From positions 1 through 22,540 of the forward strand of contig JAUUZS010000005.1 of assembly GCA_030589835.1 (NCBI GenBank): a stretch of DNA of 22,540 nucleotides, given 5' to 3'. Below the pieces are notes generated by a model that saw only the letters and a program-made list of their open reading frames with translations, did no database searches and was not told where the DNA came from. The stretch is from Cyclobacteriaceae bacterium (GTDB lineage: Bacteria; Bacteroidota; Bacteroidia; Cytophagales; Cyclobacteriaceae). Both the position numbers and the translations under genes were made by a program. Below, piece after piece: positions 8,763 through 15,879 of this stretch (position 1 is the first letter of the stretch; each line of letters starts with the position of its first letter).

Positions 8763-8909
8763 AAAGCCATTCAAGCCTTCCGGCTCATTCTTATTGCGCT
8801 TATTTTGATCGGATTAAAATCTCTATCTCAGGCGCGCAAGCCCGGCAAAACAGCGAGGGTGTGTTGGAATTGTGGGTAGGCAGCATTGTTTTGCATTGAT
8901 TTTTCTTTG

Positions 8910-8943
8910 GTTCGTTTCTTTTCATCAAGGAAAAGAAATGAAC
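8910..8943. repeat. Hairpin of 14 base pairs, REP-like or terminator
   Basis: GTTCGTTTCTTTTC (8910-8923) pairs with GAAAAGAAATGAAC (8930-8943) around a six-base ATCAAG loop; the only mismatch is a G-U wobble in RNA. It lies downstream of the metalloprotease gene (which ends at 9063, minus strand), so it may end the pan operon transcript, but no T-run follows on that strand. Confidence 0.5.
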
Positions 8944-9062
8944 GACCAGCCAAGCAGGAATTATCCGTAACATTACAGTAAATAATAAACACGCTGACTT
9001 TAAAATTTGATAGTAATTGACAAAGTGTCATCCCACCTAGGTGGCTTCAATTCCCAATTGAT

Positions 9063-9755
9063 TTAGTCTCTTCCTCCAAGAAAAATGGATACGTAATATA
9101 ATAAGGTCACCAAAGAACCAAGCGCAGCGACTACATAAGTGAGTGAAGCCCACTTCAAAGCATCTTTTGCCATACCATGTTCTTGGGAGTTGGTGATGCC
9201 CCTGGAATCAATCCATTGAAGAGCGCGCTTGCTAGCGTCAAATTCTACCGGCAGGGTGATGATCGAGAATAAAGTTAATACTGAATATACTCCTATAATA
9301 AGGAGTAGCACGAAATCCATAGGAAAAACAGAAAAGAAGAAAAAACCACCAAAAATACTGGCCAGCACAATAAAGTTTAAAATTTTACCACTGGCATTCT
9401 GAAGGGGGACCAACGCCGATCTCATTTCTAAAAACTGATAGGCGGTGGCATGCTGTACTGCATGGCCACATTCGTGTGCAGCTACTGCCGCAGAAGCGGC
9501 GTTTTTGCCAAAATACACCTCCTCACTTAGGTTTACCGTCTTTGTTGCAGGATTATAATGATCAGTCAATGAGCCTTTATGACAGCTTACTCGTGCGTCA
9601 TAAATTCGATGATCAGCTAACATTCTTTCCGCAATTTCTTTGCCACTCAGATTAGAACCTAAAGGGATCTTAGCGTACTTTTTGAATTTTCTTTTTAATG
9701 TTGAACTTACCGCAAAGCTTAAGATCATAAAAAAGACAGCAATTACCAGTATCAT
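9063..9755 (-). CDS. YugP-like zinc metallopeptidase, membrane-bound
   Basis: 230 aa, PF04298-type neutral zinc metallopeptidase. Membrane segments at about 1-18, 125-145, 147-168 and 203-225. The catalytic motif HECGHA (94-99) supplies two zinc ligands and the general base; EFDASKRA (171-178) supplies a conserved acidic residue likely to complete the site, as in related families. The region PLGSNLSGKEIAERML (31-46) and the YNPATKTVNLSEEVY stretch (67-81) are typical of this family. It is the last gene of the panC-panD operon, seven bases or fewer after rfaE2. Members are found widely but substrates are unknown; a role in envelope protein turnover is inference. The hairpin near 8910 may end this transcript. 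Confidence 0.88.
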   Translation of the reverse strand: MILVIAVFFMILSFAVSSTLKRKFKKYAKIPLGSNLSGKEIAERMLADHRIYDARVSCHKGSLTDHYNPATKTVNLSEEVYFGKNAASAAVAAHECGHAVQHATAYQFLEMRSALVPLQNASGKILNFIVLASIFGGFFFFSVFPMDFVLLLIIGVYSVLTLFSIITLPVEFDASKRALQWIDSRGITNSQEHGMAKDALKWASLTYVVAALGSLVTLLYYVSIFLGGRD

Positions 9756-9761
9756 ATTTCA

Positions 9762-10244
9762 CTATTTTAAATTCTTGATTTTATTTACTACGATGGTAGT
9801 AGATAGGCCTTCTGTCAGTTCTATGGTTTCTACTTTCCCACCATTTTTCAATACGATTTCAGCCCCGACAATGTTGCTTATTTCATAATCTTTTCCTTTA
9901 ACAAGTATATCCGGCATAAGGGCTTTTATTAAATCAAATGGTGTGTCTTCATCGAAAAGTACTACAGCATCAACAAATTCCAGTGCAGCCAATACCCGGG
10001 ATCGGGAAACTTCATCAACAATAGGCCTGCCTTCGCCTTTTATTCTGGCTACAGAATGATCTGTGTTTAATCCGACGATCAGAAAGTCTCCTTTTTGTTT
10101 CGCCTTTTCCAAATAATCGACATGACCAGCATGTATTATATCAAAGCAACCGTTTGAAAAAACTGTTTTTTCTCCATTCGATTTCCATTCGGCAACTTTT
10201 GATATTGCTTCAGTAAATGATAATATCTTATTTGCCGAGGACAT
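9762..10244 (-). CDS. rfaE2: D-glycero-beta-D-manno-heptose 1-phosphate adenylyltransferase
   Basis: 160 aa cytidylyltransferase-like nucleotidyltransferase, equivalent to the C-terminal half of E. coli HldE. It activates heptose-1-phosphate with ATP to ADP-heptose for lipopolysaccharide core synthesis. Visible: SNGCFDIIHAGHVDYL (30-45) with the HxGH signature HAGH (38-41), GLNTDHSVARIKGEGRPI (58-75), VKGKDY (115-120) and GLSTTIVVNKI (146-156), the ATP-phosphate binding loop. The kinase half (rfaE1) is not in this window; a separate E2 enzyme is normal in Bacteroidota. The gene overlaps the upstream membrane protein gene by 17 bases, indicating an operon. Confidence 0.93.
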   Translation of the reverse strand: MSSANKILSFTEAISKVAEWKSNGEKTVFSNGCFDIIHAGHVDYLEKAKQKGDFLIVGLNTDHSVARIKGEGRPIVDEVSRSRVLAALEFVDAVVLFDEDTPFDLIKALMPDILVKGKDYEISNIVGAEIVLKNGGKVETIELTEGLSTTIVVNKIKNLK

Positions 10245-11256
10245 AACTTGATTTAGGTTTCATAAAAACACTTATCACAAAACTAACTCCACCAAAAAGC
10301 ATAATCGTCATGAATTGCGTGGTATGCGCAATCAGGGCAAATACTTTTCCGTCTTCTGCAGAAATTCCATAAAGCACTAATACGCTACTAATCAGGATGT
10401 GAAAGACGCCAATACCACCCTGAACCGGGGCAGACATACCGAACCCACTCATGATCAATAAGGTAAGGCCGGCAATAAGCGTCAGATTGTAGGTTGGGGG
10501 AAAGGCATAAAATACCACAATCAGCATCATATAATACAATAACCAAATGCCGGCTGTCGATAGCCAAAAGCCTATTTGATTTTTTATTTTTCGTATTGAA
10601 AGGAAGCCATTTAACAATTCTTTAATGAACTGACGAAATTTTAAATAAGTAGCATTTCTGTGCAACCTTTCCCGGTACAATTTGAAAAGTATAAAAGCCA
10701 GAAAAACAAGGGCAAATATGAATCCTATTACAAGGAAAACGAATTCATAAATTGATTCTAATTGTGGAAATTTTCCTTGAATCTTATCACTAGCAAACTG
10801 ATTGAGCTTGTCAAATTCAATCAGGAAGGTGATCACGGCAAGAATAATCAGGATGATAAGATCCAATGCTCTTTCGGCAACCACACTACCAAAAGCAGAA
10901 GTCATGGATACGTTATCGGTTTTTTTCAGGACTCCACATCGGGTCACTTCCCCGAGTCTTGGCACGAGGTTGTTTGCAAAATAACCCACCATTACCGCGA
11001 TAAAGGTTCTTTTTGTTTGCAAATCATACCCCAATGGCTCCAGCAGGATATTCCATCTGTAAGCACGTAAATAATGGCTGGTAAGCGCGATAAAAATGGA
11101 TAGCGCAATCCAGTTGTAATTAATGTTTACAAAATGCTTTTTCAAATCCTCAAAAGAGAGGTCTTTGTAAACATACCATAATAATAGTGCCGCGATTCCA
11201 AGCGTAATAGAATACTTAAGAATGTCGAAGGCGACTTTGCGGGATTTGCTAGCCAA
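10228..11256 (-). CDS. Flippase-like/lysylphosphatidylglycerol synthase TM-region family membrane protein (UPF0104)
   Basis: 342 aa with about eight hydrophobic segments (roughly 10-28, 46-62, 84-98, 117-145, 167-188, 228-246, 256-295, 301-330). The sequence fits PF03706 (UPF0104/AglD2-like), with the conserved [11 protein letters not shown] (66-76), [12 protein letters not shown] (99-110) and the [11 protein letters not shown] stretch (274-284). Members lacking the MprF catalytic domain are thought to move or modify lipid-linked molecules; no catalytic domain is present here. It starts with TTG at 11256 (TTG GCT AGC AAA), inside the last codons of panD (overlap 8 bases), so translation is probably coupled. 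Its place between panD and rfaE2 suggests an envelope role; the substrate is unknown. Confidence 0.87.
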   Translation of the reverse strand: MASKSRKVAFDILKYSITLGIAALLLWYVYKDLSFEDLKKHFVNINYNWIALSIFIALTSHYLRAYRWNILLEPLGYDLQTKRTFIAVMVGYFANNLVPRLGEVTRCGVLKKTDNVSMTSAFGSVVAERALDLIILIILAVITFLIEFDKLNQFASDKIQGKFPQLESIYEFVFLVIGFIFALVFLAFILFKLYRERLHRNATYLKFRQFIKELLNGFLSIRKIKNQIGFWLSTAGIWLLYYMMLIVVFYAFPPTYNLTLIAGLTLLIMSGFGMSAPVQGGIGVFHILISSVLVLYGISAEDGKVFALIAHTTQFMTIMLFGGVSFVISVFMKPKSSYVLGK

Positions 11257-11599
11257 TTACTTTGTTGTTTTTGTCAGGAAAAATAATGGTTGGTTGGTGG
11301 TCTTTTGCTTCTTCAAAATCCATTGAGGCATAAGATATAATAATGATGATGTCTCCGACTTGTGCCTTTCTGGCGGCAGGCCCATTCAGGCAAACCTGAC
11401 CACTGCCCCGTTCGCCCTTAATTACATAGGTTTCAAGCCGTTCACCATTGTTAATATTTACAATCTGCACCTTTTCATTTTCGATAATATTCGATGCCTC
11501 CATGATGTCCTCATCTATGGTTATACTCCCAACATAATGAAGCTCGGACTGAGTGATTTTTACTCTGTGGATTTTTGATTTTACTACTTCTATAAACAT
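11249..11599 (-). CDS. panD: Aspartate 1-decarboxylase proenzyme
   Basis: 116 aa pyruvoyl enzyme that decarboxylates L-aspartate to beta-alanine, the second precursor of pantothenate. The self-cleavage site is visible as YVGSITID (22-29), with cleavage expected between G24 and S25, S25 becoming the pyruvoyl group, exactly the position found in E. coli. Other family marks: [14 protein letters not shown] (7-20), [17 protein letters not shown] (50-66) and [20 protein letters not shown] (72-91). Length is normal. It lies 30 bases after panC in the same operon. Its own maturation factor PanM is not expected in this phylum. Confidence 0.97.
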   Translation of the reverse strand: MFIEVVKSKIHRVKITQSELHYVGSITIDEDIMEASNIIENEKVQIVNINNGERLETYVIKGERGSGQVCLNGPAARKAQVGDIIIIISYASMDFEEAKDHQPTIIFPDKNNKVIG

Positions 11600-11629
11600 C
11601 TCTTATTATATTCCGAGCGCAAAGTTATA

Positions 11630-12475
11630 TTAATTTAACGAAATATTATCGATTAATCTTACTTTTCCAAGCTGCCCTGCAATGCATAATGACACTTCAT
11701 TTTTTTTGTCGATCTCACTGATTTTCCGCAGATCATCTGTGCTTACGATTTCGAAGTATTCAAGATCAATATTGCCCTTTGATTTAAAATAGTTGTATAC
11801 GTAATTTTGTACTGACTCAACACGCTCTCCTTCAAGTAATTTTTTCTTTGCGGCAACAAGGGCATGATGTAAATTTATTGAAGTCTTTCTTTCTTCTTCG
11901 GAAAGTAGCCGGTTTCGTGATGACATTGCCAGCCCATCCGGCTCTCTGACTGTTTTTACTGGAACAATGTCAACGTCAAAACATAATTCATTTGTGAGTT
12001 TCCTGATTATCGTAAGTTGTTGAAGGTCTTTTGTTCCAAAATAAGCTTTGGTGGGTTCTGTAAGGTTAAATAATTTTGCGATAATTAGTCCGACACCTTT
12101 AAAATGACCAGGGCGATGCTTCCCTTCCATTATTTCCTCCAGATAGTCAAATTGAAAATTAAGTACCGGTTCCTTTTCGTACATAAGTTCCGCAGAAGGA
12201 ATGAACAGCACGTCGCATTTAGCCGCAATTAATTTTTTAATGTCATTATCAGTATCTCGAGGATAATTTTCCAGATCCCTGGGATTATTGAATTGGGTTG
12301 GATTTACAAAAATGCTGCAAATCGTGATGTCATTTTCTTTGGTCGATGTGCTGATGAGTGCTATGTGACCATCATGTAAGGCCCCCATTGTAGGCACAAA
12401 CCCTATTGATTTTCCCTGACACTTCACTTTTCTTATGTACTTACGAAGCGGCAGGATATCCGAAATGATCTCCAT
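11630..12475 (-). CDS. panC: Pantothenate synthetase (pantoate--beta-alanine ligase)
   Basis: 281 aa ligase of the class I aminoacyl-tRNA synthetase fold; it joins pantoate and beta-alanine with ATP to make pantothenate. Visible: FVPTMGALHDGHIALI (27-42) with the HxGH signature HDGH (34-37), FVNPTQFN (56-63), YFGTKDLQQLTIIRKL (144-159, contacts pantoate), PVKTVREPDGLAMSSRNRLL (176-195), containing the KMSKS-like MSSRN. It is the first gene of a five-gene operon with panD next, so both steps for pantothenate are made together. A likely promoter box lies 27 bases upstream (see 12503-12510), and a divergent gene starts 123 bases away. Confidence 0.97.
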   Translation of the reverse strand: MEIISDILPLRKYIRKVKCQGKSIGFVPTMGALHDGHIALISTSTKENDITICSIFVNPTQFNNPRDLENYPRDTDNDIKKLIAAKCDVLFIPSAELMYEKEPVLNFQFDYLEEIMEGKHRPGHFKGVGLIIAKLFNLTEPTKAYFGTKDLQQLTIIRKLTNELCFDVDIVPVKTVREPDGLAMSSRNRLLSEEERKTSINLHHALVAAKKKLLEGERVESVQNYVYNYFKSKGNIDLEYFEIVSTDDLRKISEIDKKNEVSLCIAGQLGKVRLIDNISLN

Positions 12476-12502
12476 AATTCTGGCTTTTTTTCAAAAAGGG
12501 TG

Positions 12503-12510
12503 CAAATCTA
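12503..12510 (-). promoter_or_regulatory. Putative -7 box of the panC operon
   Basis: On the minus strand this reads TAGATTTG, followed by CACCC. It fits the Bacteroidota TAnnTTTG box and lies 27 bases before the panC ATG. I see no clear TTG at the proper -33 distance. Confidence 0.4.
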
Positions 12511-12552
12511 CTGTTTCTTTTTTAATATCTATGAAAATTGAGAATAAATCTG

Positions 12553-12560
12553 TAATTTTG
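12553..12560 (+). promoter_or_regulatory. Putative -7 box of the GT5-like/DUF4270 operon
   Basis: TAATTTTG followed by CACGG, 37 bases before the ATG at 12598. It is the mirror counterpart of the panC box; both share TAnnTTTGCAC. The nearest upstream TTG (12538-12540) is too close for a standard -33 element. Confidence 0.4.
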
Positions 12561-12597
12561 CACGGAAATTTGAATAAATATATAAGCTAGCAAAATT

Positions 12598-13416
12598 ATG
12601 TCAAAGTATCGTATTCTTTATGTTGCAAGTGAAATCAATCCTTTTCTACAAACCTCAGAAGTCGCCGAATTAGTAAGAAAGTTACCTCAGGCCATGCAGG
12701 AAAGAGGAATGGAAATCAGAATTTTAGTCCCCAGATTTGGATTAATTAATGAAAGAAGAAACAGACTCCATGAAGTAGTAAGACTTTCCGGGATTAATAT
12801 TTCAGTAGGAGATGAAGAAAAACCTTTAATCATCAAGGTAGCGTCCATTCCAAACGCAAAATTGCAGGTATATTTTATTGACAATGAAGACTATTTTCAT
12901 CGAAAGAGCGTTTTCCATGATAAAGAAAATAATTTTTATGAGGACAATGACGAGAGAGCCATATTTTTCTGTAAAGGAGTATTGGAAACAGTCAGAAAAT
13001 TAGGATGGGCTCCTGATATTGTGCATTGTAATGATTGGATGACAAGCTTAATTCCGATGTATCTGAAAACCACCTATAAAAACGATCCAATTTTTCAAAA
13101 TGCAAAAAGTGTTTTTACCGTTTATGATACACCTTTTGATCATAAATTTGGAGTTGATTTGCTTCAAAAAGTAAAAATGATGGATATTGAAGATGATATG
13201 CTTGGATCATTGGGGTCAAAAGATTATGAAGGATTTATTAAGCTAGGAGTAGAATATGCAGACGTGACCATCAAATCGGAGAATGAGTTTGAGAACGGTT
13301 TAAACGCGATATTTGCATCAATTGAAAAGAAAGAAGAAGTAACGATCAACACTATTGAAAAAGACGAAAATTACGAAGAGTCATATTATAATTTATATAA
13401 TGACCTTGTGGGATAG
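12598..13416 (+). CDS. Glycogen/starch synthase N-terminal-domain protein (half-length GT5 homologue)
   Basis: 272 aa resembling only the N-terminal Rossmann half (PF08323) of GT5 glycogen synthases: KYRILYVASEINPFLQTSEVAELVRKLPQAM, LVPRFG, YFIDNEDYF, and APDIVHCNDWMTSLIPMYLK (147-166), which matches the family's HxHDWxT region. Full GT5 enzymes have about 480 residues; the C-terminal half that carries the ADP-glucose site and the E(x7)E-type catalytic elements is missing. The KxGGLADV loop that binds the sugar nucleotide is replaced by LQTSEVAELV. So I doubt it is an active synthase. Such short copies next to panC and DUF4270 are, from memory, common in Bacteroidota. Translation is probably coupled to the DUF4270 gene (17-base overlap). 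Role unknown. Confidence 0.85.
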   Translation: MSKYRILYVASEINPFLQTSEVAELVRKLPQAMQERGMEIRILVPRFGLINERRNRLHEVVRLSGINISVGDEEKPLIIKVASIPNAKLQVYFIDNEDYFHRKSVFHDKENNFYEDNDERAIFFCKGVLETVRKLGWAPDIVHCNDWMTSLIPMYLKTTYKNDPIFQNAKSVFTVYDTPFDHKFGVDLLQKVKMMDIEDDMLGSLGSKDYEGFIKLGVEYADVTIKSENEFENGLNAIFASIEKKEEVTINTIEKDENYEESYYNLYNDLVG

Positions 13417-14764
13417 GAGATTTTGGCCGATCCTAGGATTGGCCTTTTTTATTTTTGCGTGTGAAGAACCCGGCGAGATTGGCTTAGATCTTAATCCTGA
13501 AAACGGCACATTTATTGCCAAATACGATGAAATCCCGATCGCATCCACCATTATTGAATATGAAGATATCTTTTCTGATAATTCTCTCAGAATTGGTGTT
13601 CTTGACCAAAGTACCGGAAATGGAAGATTGATAACAGGGAATTATTCAAATCAGGATTTCGGTTCCTTTCAATCAAAAGGATTTACAAGTGTTTATCTTA
13701 GTGCACCAAAATTCCAGCCCAGGGAAAGTTTTGTGCTTGACAGCATGATATTGAGTGTAAAAGTAGATTTCGTGTATGGCGAGAAGGGAAAATTCATAGG
13801 CAATAAAAAGATATATGTACATGAATTGGAAGAAGAATTAACCCTCGATTCTATTTATCTCACAAAAAATTCAACGCCATATTCAACAGATCCAATCGGA
13901 GAATTCAATCTTGATATTTCTTCTTTGGATTCTGCCTGGGTCGACACTGTTTTTACAGCCCGACTTAATGATGAATTTGGCCAACGATTTTTAGATAAGG
14001 CCAAAGCGGATACGATGACCTTTGAGGATAATGATGAATTCCGTAAATTTTTTGATGGGATTGCCTTGGTTTCTGATGAGGCCAATGAAGTGGTTGCTGG
14101 GATTCATGCGGAGAATATATCTACTTACATGAGGTTATACTTTCATGACGAAATCGACACTACCTACTTTACCTTCATTTTGCAGGGCTGGAGCAACGAA
14201 GGGTTCAACATTACTAAGTATTATAATAACATGAGCCTTGATAAGTCTGGGACTCCCATTGAAGGGATTTCTGATTTTCATACTGATTTTGAAACCGACA
14301 ATGGACTCTCTTACATTCACGGAAGTGCAGGAATTTTTACAAAATTAAATATGGGGTCATATATGAATTTTTTGGATACGATAGACCATTTGGTAATAAA
14401 CAGGGCTGAATTGGTGATACCAGTTGAAAACTATAACGATTACCTACTGCCTCCAAACGCACTTGATTTATATATTGCCGATCAAAATAATAAATTCATT
14501 CCGCTGGTAGATGCCTCTGGTACGGAGTTTATCTTTGCCACTACCAATAGTAGACTTGTATTTACCAAAGATAGTCTTGAAAACAATGGGTTTTTTGTCG
14601 GTGAAGTCACCGATTATATACAAAATTTATCGAACGGTACCATTACAGATTCACTTTTGCTTGTCGGGCAATCCAGTCTTTGGAATTCTGTAATATATAT
14701 TAACCAATTAATAACGACTAAAGATGAAATTTCATTGAAAGTATATTACTCTACTTTACAATAA
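13400..14764 (+). CDS. DUF4270 family lipoprotein
   Basis: 454 aa from the ATG at 13400. The N-terminus MTLWDRRFWPILGLAFFIFAC carries a lipobox (FIFA-C, Cys21), so it should be lipidated. An ATG at 13355 in the same frame would put 15 charged residues before the signal and overlap the upstream gene by 62 bases, so I prefer 13400. The mature protein begins EEPGEIGLDLNPENGTF, the hallmark opening of DUF4270, and continues as predicted beta-rich sequence (SMILSVKVDF, RAELVIPVENY, DSLLLVGQSS). DUF4270 lipoproteins are restricted to Bacteroidota and their job is unknown; extracytoplasmic or surface location is likely. Overlap with the GT5-like gene indicates a two-gene operon. Confidence 0.9.
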   Translation: MTLWDRRFWPILGLAFFIFACEEPGEIGLDLNPENGTFIAKYDEIPIASTIIEYEDIFSDNSLRIGVLDQSTGNGRLITGNYSNQDFGSFQSKGFTSVYLSAPKFQPRESFVLDSMILSVKVDFVYGEKGKFIGNKKIYVHELEEELTLDSIYLTKNSTPYSTDPIGEFNLDISSLDSAWVDTVFTARLNDEFGQRFLDKAKADTMTFEDNDEFRKFFDGIALVSDEANEVVAGIHAENISTYMRLYFHDEIDTTYFTFILQGWSNEGFNITKYYNNMSLDKSGTPIEGISDFHTDFETDNGLSYIHGSAGIFTKLNMGSYMNFLDTIDHLVINRAELVIPVENYNDYLLPPNALDLYIADQNNKFIPLVDASGTEFIFATTNSRLVFTKDSLENNGFFVGEVTDYIQNLSNGTITDSLLLVGQSSLWNSVIYINQLITTKDEISLKVYYSTLQ

Positions 14765-14842
14765 TATTTAGGGTACGCTCACAAATTTCATCCAACAAAA
14801 TAAGGTATTTTTTTGCTAAGTTATTGAGTTTCACCACATATC

Positions 14843-14905
14843 AGAGACCTATGCAAGATCGTCCTCTTTGGAGGATTTAGGGATTTGCATTTCGGAGCGG
14901 TCTCT
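14843..14905. repeat. REP-like nested hairpin upstream of the GH128-like gene
   Basis: Three nested inverted pairs: AGAGACC (14843-14849) with GGTCTCT (14899-14905), ATGCAA (14851-14856) with TTGCAT (14885-14890), and TCCTC (14862-14866) with GAGGA (14871-14875) around a TTTG loop. The minus strand reads like the CTAAATCC...AAAGGGG-type dispersed hairpins that I recall from other Bacteroidota genomes (inference). It could be a dispersed repeat or a terminator of the DUF4270 operon. The run after the last arm on the plus strand (TTTATT) is too weak for a strong intrinsic terminator. Confidence 0.55.
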
Positions 14906-14992
14906 TTATTCAAATTAAGAGCACCTATGGTTAGTTAGGATATTATGGATGTTTTTTATCAATATGTTGTGTGGCATTCATCCTAAATTGTA

Positions 14993-15835
14993 ATGAAAAA
15001 GTTAATATTATTTGTAGCGATCATTTTCTTTGTGAACGCGTTGTCTTTCGGACAAAACAAACGGGGAATAGCCTACGGTCATCATTCTCCCAATGATCTT
15101 GCAGCTCTGTCACCTGAAGTTTCTTGGTGGTATAATTGGTCAGAGACTCCTGAGAGTTCGGTAGCAGATGTGTTCCAAAATTATGAATTCGAATTTGTGC
15201 CAATGATTTGGAATGGAAATTTTAATGAAACTAAGCTTAGAGATTTTCTTGCAAACCACCCAGAAACCAAATACGTGTTGGCATTTAATGAACCGAACTT
15301 TGTTCATCAAGCCAATATGACTCCTTCTCAGGTTGCCGCAATTTGGCCAACATTGGAGTCTATTGCAGATGATTTCAATCTAGAAATTGTTGGGCCAGCA
15401 GTGAATTTCTGCGATGTATGTGTGAGTGAAAATGGAACGAAATACCAAGATCCGTTCGATTATTTGGATGCTTTTTTCGACGCTTGCGTAGGATGCCGAG
15501 TCGACCATATTGCTGTTCATTCTTATATGAACAATATAGGAGCGCTAAGCTGGTTCATTGGGGAGTTCAAGAAATATGAAAAACCGATATGGTTAACTGA
15601 ATTTGCAGGTTGGGAGTCCAATGGAACAATTAATAATGTCAATGATCAAATAAGTTTCATGATCGGTGCAGTTGACTTTTTGGAAGCAGACCCGGACGTG
15701 TTTAGATATTCATGGTTCATTGGTAGAGGAGACGGAATTTCTAATTATCCATATATTGACATTCTCGGTGCTGACGGGACGCTTACAGCCTTAGGAGAGT
15801 TTTATAAACAAATGCCTTTCATGATGAAAACCTAG
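14993..15835 (+). CDS. Secreted glycoside hydrolase, Asl1/GH128-like, N-terminal part of a frameshifted gene
   Basis: 280 aa with signal peptide MKKLILFVAIIFFVNALSFG. The catalytic domain (about 22-275) fits the glycosyl hydrolase catalytic core (Asl1-like, PF11790/GH128, clan GH-A barrel): SWWYNWSETP (44-53), FVPMIWNG (68-75), YVLAFNEPNF (94-103) with the acid/base Glu100 in NEP, HSYMNN (176-181), and the nucleophile region WLTEFAGWE (200-208, Glu203). Known GH128 members cut beta-1,3-glucan; exact substrate here is unknown. The frame ends in TAG at 15833 shortly after ALGEFYKQMP, the normal domain end. The next frame carries a CBM6 and sorting tail that clearly belong to it, so the gene is split by a one-base shift between 15808 and 15832. 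An intact protein would have about 490 residues. Confidence 0.85.
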   Translation: MKKLILFVAIIFFVNALSFGQNKRGIAYGHHSPNDLAALSPEVSWWYNWSETPESSVADVFQNYEFEFVPMIWNGNFNETKLRDFLANHPETKYVLAFNEPNFVHQANMTPSQVAAIWPTLESIADDFNLEIVGPAVNFCDVCVSENGTKYQDPFDYLDAFFDACVGCRVDHIAVHSYMNNIGALSWFIGEFKKYEKPIWLTEFAGWESNGTINNVNDQISFMIGAVDFLEADPDVFRYSWFIGRGDGISNYPYIDILGADGTLTALGEFYKQMPFMMKT

Positions 15836-15879
15836 TTATCGAAGTACCTACTAGGATTGAGGCTGAAGTATATAATACG

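Larger units (their letters stand above)
8322..9062. other. Gene-free stretch of 741 bases rich in inverted repeats
   Basis: I see no credible gene here. The part next to araC (8322-8640) is AT-rich and holds GAAAACCC (8444-8451) facing GGGTTTTC further down near 8510. The part 8640-8960 holds three inverted repeats listed separately plus a small AGCC-TTCC-GGCT hairpin near 8774. On the minus strand, bases 8813-8640 are open for 57 codons without a start, with the phrase HRSGGDTNR; this looks like repeat sequence rather than a gene. From memory, similar strings turn up as spurious short proteins in many Bacteroidota, which points to a dispersed repeat family; this is inference. Confidence 0.5.

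Noticed and set aside
8828..9031. 67-codon minus-strand frame in the intergenic block
   Set aside because: It runs through the hairpin repeat, has low-complexity charged stretches and no family resemblance; it looks like a repeat-derived spurious frame.
13355..13399. Earlier ATG start of the DUF4270 gene
   Set aside because: It would place 15 charged residues ahead of a clean lipoprotein signal and overlap the upstream gene by 62 bases.
15808..15835. Programmed frameshift in the hydrolase gene
   Set aside because: There is no heptameric slippery sequence or clear downstream stem; CCTTTC is not a known slip site, so mutation or sequencing error is simpler.
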